Positions 60,572-64,000 of a stretch of 64,000 nt of DNA are shown here, piece by piece (position 1 is the first letter of the stretch; the number at the start of each line of letters is the position of its first letter). Origin of the DNA: a virus. The position numbers were made by a program, and so were the translations under genes. Where the stretch lies: IMG/VR virus record IMGVR_UViG_3300032053_000060, positions 1-64,000 of that record; one strand, 5' to 3'. The notes beneath the pieces were generated by a model, which saw only the letters and a list, made by a program, of their open reading frames with translations, did no database searches and was not told the DNA's origin.

Positions 60572-62488
60572 ATGGTTTCTAAAGATCAAGATATAAAAAT
60601 TTTATCTGATATTTCTCATTGTATGTTAAGACCAAATATGTATATTGGATCGGTATTAACTCAAAAGCAATTATTTTGGATTCCTGAAGATAAAAAAATT
60701 GTAATAAAAGAAATAGAATATATTCCTGGATTATATAAGATATTTGAAGAAATTTTAGATAATGGATATGATGAAATTTCATCTAGAGGTTATGGTGATA
60801 CTTTAAATATAGAATATAATTATACTGAAGGATCTTTTAAAGTCTCTGATAATGGTCGCGGAATTCCATTAGAAAAACATAAAGATTCTGGCAAATATTT
60901 TCCAGAATTGGTTTATACTCAACTTAGAGCTGGATCAAATTTCAATGATGATGCTAGAACTTCTATTGGTATGAATGGTGTCGGTGCAACGTTGACTACA
61001 ATATTTTCGGAATTTTTAATAGTTAGAGTTAAAAGAGATGGGAAAATATACGAACAACAATTCAAAAATAACTTATCTAAAATATCACAGCCATCTATTG
61101 AAAAGAATTTAAAACAAAAAGGGACTGGGACATTAGTATATTTTAAACCTGATTATAAAATATTTAGTAAAAAATTACCAATAGAGTTAATAAAGAAACG
61201 ATGTTTGGAATTATCTGTAGCATGTCAAAAAATAACTATAAACTTAAAAATAATCGATAAAACAGAAGAAATATTTGTATATAAAAATAAAAAATTTGAA
61301 GATTTTATTGAGTTATTTTCTAGTCAGTATTCTATTTTTGAAGATGCAAAATCACAAATGAAATTGGCAATAATACACAACAAACATAGTGACTCGTTTG
61401 AACATTTTTCTAATATCAATGGAATAGATACTTTTCGCGGTGGTAGTCATGTTGAAGCTGTTAAAGAATTATTTTGTGATGAAATTAAAGAAAAATTAAC
61501 AAAAGAATTAAAAATAGAGGTTTCAAATTTGGATGTTTCCAAAAATATGATATTAATATTATTTCAGGTCTGGAACGCGCCCCAATTTGAAGGTCAAACA
61601 AAAGAAAAATTTGTAAACGATAAAGTTACAGTCAAAGAATTTTTTAATAGTAAAATATCTACTCGTAGAATAACCTCTATTTTTTCGGAGTTGCCAGATT
61701 TAAAGCAATCAATAATAGATACTGTAACTGAAAAAAATGAAAGAAAAAATAATCAAGAATTGAAAAAATTACAAAAAAATATAGATAGAAAAAGAATTCC
61801 AAAATTGCTTGAGGCTTCTAATAGAGATAGATCAAAGTGTAGTATTTATATAACCGAAGGTGATTCGGCAATATCTACTCTGGCATCAATTAGAGATCCT
61901 AAATTTATGGCTGGATTGCCGTTACGTGGTAAAGTTATGAATGTTTTAGAATGTTCTGAAAAGGATGTTATAGGAAATAAAGAAATTCAAGCCATAATGT
62001 CGTCAATAGGTCTTAAAATAGGCGAATCACCACTTGAAATTGTATTAGGAAAAGTTCAAAAGAGTTATTTAAATTATGGAAAAATTATAATAGCAACTGA
62101 TCAGGATATGGATGGATATTGTATACGTTGTCTATTAATAAATTTTATATATAAATTTTGGCCAGAATTGATTGAAAATGGATATGTTTATATTTTAGAA
62201 ACTCCATTATATGAAATTATAGATTCTAAAAATGATAAAATAGAATATTTTTATAATAAAGAAGATTTTGAATCTTATATGGATGGTAAACACTCTCAAT
62301 CTTCTAGATATGAAATTTCATATTTTAAAGGGTTAGGCTCATGTGGTATAACTGCTTGGGATTACATGGTTAATAAAAATCCAAATTTAATTCAAGTTTC
62401 ATCAAAAAGTAAATCAGAATCAAATAAGAAATTAAAAATAGTGTTTGGAAACGACTCTTTGTTAAGAAAAGAGTGGTTATCCGAATAA
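60572..62488 (+). CDS. 39: Type II DNA topoisomerase large subunit (gp39 and gp60 in one chain)
   Basis: A 638-residue topoisomerase subunit. In T4 this is split into gp39 (516) and gp60 (160); here both parts are one chain. GHKL ATPase motifs are FEEILDNGYDE, KVSDNGRGIP and SIGMNGVGATLT. A transducer domain follows, then the Toprim domain: SIYITEGDSA (about 425), PLRGKVMNV and IIATDQDMDG (about 510). It relieves supercoils and decatenates with the gp52 subunit, which is not in this window. AAGAGG precedes the ATG. Confidence 0.93.
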   Translation: MVSKDQDIKILSDISHCMLRPNMYIGSVLTQKQLFWIPEDKKIVIKEIEYIPGLYKIFEEILDNGYDEISSRGYGDTLNIEYNYTEGSFKVSDNGRGIPLEKHKDSGKYFPELVYTQLRAGSNFNDDARTSIGMNGVGATLTTIFSEFLIVRVKRDGKIYEQQFKNNLSKISQPSIEKNLKQKGTGTLVYFKPDYKIFSKKLPIELIKKRCLELSVACQKITINLKIIDKTEEIFVYKNKKFEDFIELFSSQYSIFEDAKSQMKLAIIHNKHSDSFEHFSNINGIDTFRGGSHVEAVKELFCDEIKEKLTKELKIEVSNLDVSKNMILILFQVWNAPQFEGQTKEKFVNDKVTVKEFFNSKISTRRITSIFSELPDLKQSIIDTVTEKNERKNNQELKKLQKNIDRKRIPKLLEASNRDRSKCSIYITEGDSAISTLASIRDPKFMAGLPLRGKVMNVLECSEKDVIGNKEIQAIMSSIGLKIGESPLEIVLGKVQKSYLNYGKIIIATDQDMDGYCIRCLLINFIYKFWPELIENGYVYILETPLYEIIDSKNDKIEYFYNKEDFESYMDGKHSQSSRYEISYFKGLGSCGITAWDYMVNKNPNLIQVSSKSKSESNKKLKIVFGNDSLLRKEWLSE

Positions 62489-62494
62489 ATTTGT

Positions 62495-62522
62495 TTGACT
62501 CTGAACTTTATATTGTTATAAT
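62495..62522 (+). promoter_or_regulatory. sigma70-type promoter of the clamp/clamp loader unit
   Basis: TTGACT, 16-nt spacer, TATAAT, about 31 nt before the gp45 ATG. Confidence 0.7.
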
Positions 62523-62553
62523 TCACTCGAAACAATAACAGGATAACCGCCTT

Positions 62554-63300
62554 ATGATAAAAGGTTTATTTAATAAAATACAAATAAAAGAATTTTTATA
62601 TCCATTACAAGTAATTTCTAATATATTAGATCCAAAAGATGATGGTGGTATAATTTTAAATATAAATAAAGAAACTAAAGAAATAAACATTTTTACTAAA
62701 AAAATGTCCATAGGTACGATATTGTTTGTAAAATTTAAAGATTTATTAAATACATTTGAAATAACTGATGAATCTATAGGGATTATAAATATTTCTGAAT
62801 TTACTAAATATTTTTCAGTTATCGACGATGATAATACTGAAATAGAGTATACAGATTCAAAATTTACAATAAAAGGGGTCGATACTGAAATTTGCTTTAA
62901 CACATCTGATATTTCGTTAATAACTGAATCTAAAAAAGAATTTAAATTTTCAGATTGGTTATGCGAATTTGTTTATGATGAAAAATTTTCAAAATTGGAA
63001 AAGGCTATTAAATCTTTCATAAATGAGGATTTTGTATATATCAAGGGTGATTCTATTAATAATAAATTATCATTTACTGTTAGAAAATCTGATTTGGATA
63101 TGAATAAATTTAAATTTTCTATAGATTGTCCTATAAAAAAAGATTTTCAAATAATAGCAAAAAAAGATATTTTTAACGTTTTAACTTCTGTAAATTGTAA
63201 TAACATGACGATAAAGATAGCTGAAAGATTATTTAGCTTAGAATGTGAGCGTGAAAATAGCGTTATGACATTTTTTGTAGCAAATTATAATATAGCATAA
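62554..63300 (+). CDS. 45: Sliding clamp gp45
   Basis: A 248-residue trimeric clamp of the T4 gp45 type (228). It holds the polymerase on DNA and in T4 also activates late transcription through gp55 and gp33. Matching features are KEFLYPLQVISNIL near the start, FTKKMSIGTILFVKF, the loop VIDDDNTEIEYTDSKFTIKGVDTEI and the end SLECERENSVMTFFVA. It lies directly before the clamp loader gene, as in T4 (45-44). Confidence 0.8.
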   Translation: MIKGLFNKIQIKEFLYPLQVISNILDPKDDGGIILNINKETKEINIFTKKMSIGTILFVKFKDLLNTFEITDESIGIINISEFTKYFSVIDDDNTEIEYTDSKFTIKGVDTEICFNTSDISLITESKKEFKFSDWLCEFVYDEKFSKLEKAIKSFINEDFVYIKGDSINNKLSFTVRKSDLDMNKFKFSIDCPIKKDFQIIAKKDIFNVLTSVNCNNMTIKIAERLFSLECERENSVMTFFVANYNIA

Positions 63301-63309
63301 GGTAAATAT

Positions 63310-64000
63310 ATGTCAAATATTGATTTAGAATATCCTTGGACGGAAGAATTTAGACCTTCAAAAATTGAAGAAGTTATAGGAAATGAACATCTAATTAATA
63401 AGCTTAATGAATATTTAAGTTCTAAATCTATACCAAATTTATTGTTGGTTGGTCACGCAGGCACTGGAAAAACTACAATTGCTAAAATACTAGCAGATAC
63501 GATATGTGGAAAAAAACAATATCTATCAATTAATGCGTCAGAACGTAATAACATAGAGACTATTAGAAGTGATGTAATTCAATATTGTTCCACCAGTGGA
63601 TTTGGTACAGAAATTAAAATAATTTTATTGGATGAATTTGACGGAATGACCATCCAAGCGCAAAGATCGCTAAAAGCTATAATGGAAGATTATGCAAAAA
63701 CTACTAGATTTATATTGACTGCAAATACCGAAAATAAAATAATTGACCCAATTCAATCTAGATGTCAAAAATATGAATTTTTTTCAGCAAGTAAAAATAG
63801 TATAATTAAAAAATGTTTTGAAATTTTAAAGTCTAAAAAAATAAAAATAAAAAACAGTAAAGAAGAAGTTGTAGACGCTGTTAAAAGTATTGTTAATAAG
63901 TGTTATCCAGATATAAGACTAACTATAAATAATTTACAAAAAAATTGCGTCAATGGTGAATTTGTTTATGATAAAACTTCTATAAATAATAAAGACACTT
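63310..64000 (+). CDS. 44: Clamp loader large subunit gp44 (cut by the window end)
   Basis: The first 230 residues of a AAA+ ATPase like T4 gp44 (319), which opens and loads gp45. Seen: WTEEFRPSKIEEVIG, Walker A GHAGTGKTT (about 46-54), Walker B LLDEFDG, and the SRC motif QSRCQKYEF. The frame is open to the last base, so the 3' part lies beyond the window. AAGG precedes the ATG, 9 nt after the clamp gene. Confidence 0.93.
   Translation, partial: MSNIDLEYPWTEEFRPSKIEEVIGNEHLINKLNEYLSSKSIPNLLLVGHAGTGKTTIAKILADTICGKKQYLSINASERNNIETIRSDVIQYCSTSGFGTEIKIILLDEFDGMTIQAQRSLKAIMEDYAKTTRFILTANTENKIIDPIQSRCQKYEFFSASKNSIIKKCFEILKSKKIKIKNSKEEVVDAVKSIVNKCYPDIRLTINNLQKNCVNGEFVYDKTSINNKDT

Noticed and set aside
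60572-62488. Split topoisomerase as in T4 genes 39 and 60
   Set aside because: Here the ATPase and Toprim parts lie in one uninterrupted frame of 638 residues.

Overview
The window is one contiguous, strongly AT-rich stretch of a large tailed bacteriophage genome of the T4-like myovirus kind. It carries recognisable relatives of T4 capsid genes (gp20, gp21, gp22, gp23, a gp67/68-type core protein), a gp13-like neck protein, the head-completion nuclease gp4, the recombination set (UvsX, UvsY, UvsW, gp46, gp47), the replisome (gp43, gp41, a likely gp59, gp32, gp45, gp44 cut by the window edge, topoisomerase large subunit, RNase H) and the late sigma factor gp55. I saw no tRNA, rRNA or CRISPR array. 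The host cannot be named from this sequence.

Layout. 1-30 kb is mostly on the minus strand and is mainly structural. Reading leftwards from 27 kb come portal, core protein, protease, scaffold and major capsid protein in T4 order, then two Vsr-like homing endonucleases, a small acidic protein, a giant fibre-like protein of about 4,500 residues (three parallel beta-helix domains and about 32 FN3 domains), the neck protein, and a third Vsr-like endonuclease. TATAAATA boxes like T4 late promoters lie just upstream of several of these genes. 27-34 kb holds gp4, RNase H, a RuvC-type resolvase, UvsY, UvsW and a glycosyltransferase. 34.0-34.5 kb has no gene, but it has a good sigma70-type promoter, many hairpins and a possible terminator, so it looks like a structured non-coding RNA of about 500 nt. 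35-43 kb is nucleotide reduction: a class Ia NrdA split in two by a fractured split intein with a GIY-YIG gene between the halves, NrdB, and a separate class II (B12-type) reductase with its own intein. 43-47 kb (minus) holds a metallopeptidase, a sulfotransferase, gp46, gp47 and gp55. 47.5-64 kb (plus) holds a glycosyltransferase, small proteins, DNA polymerase (with a mini-intein), UvsX, gp41, a gp33-like/sigma-region-4-like protein, gp59, gp32, a RmlC-RmlD fusion, an HTH plus GIY-YIG mobile pair, topoisomerase, clamp and clamp loader.

How it fits together. Early and middle genes use TTGAnn-N16/17-TATAAT promoters, so the host sigma70 polymerase probably reads them. Late genes probably use gp55 with the gp33-like coactivator and the sliding clamp gp45, all encoded here. 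The phage is heavily loaded with selfish DNA: four inteins, each at a conserved functional site of portal, NrdA, class II reductase or DNA polymerase, plus five intein-independent endonuclease genes. The sugar-related genes (two glycosyltransferases, sulfotransferase, RmlC-RmlD) suggest that the phage alters glycans on its virion, its DNA or its host. The strongest candidates for new biology are the trans-spliced NrdA locus, the 34-kb RNA, and an FN3 domain that appears to be divided between the giant fibre and the neck protein.
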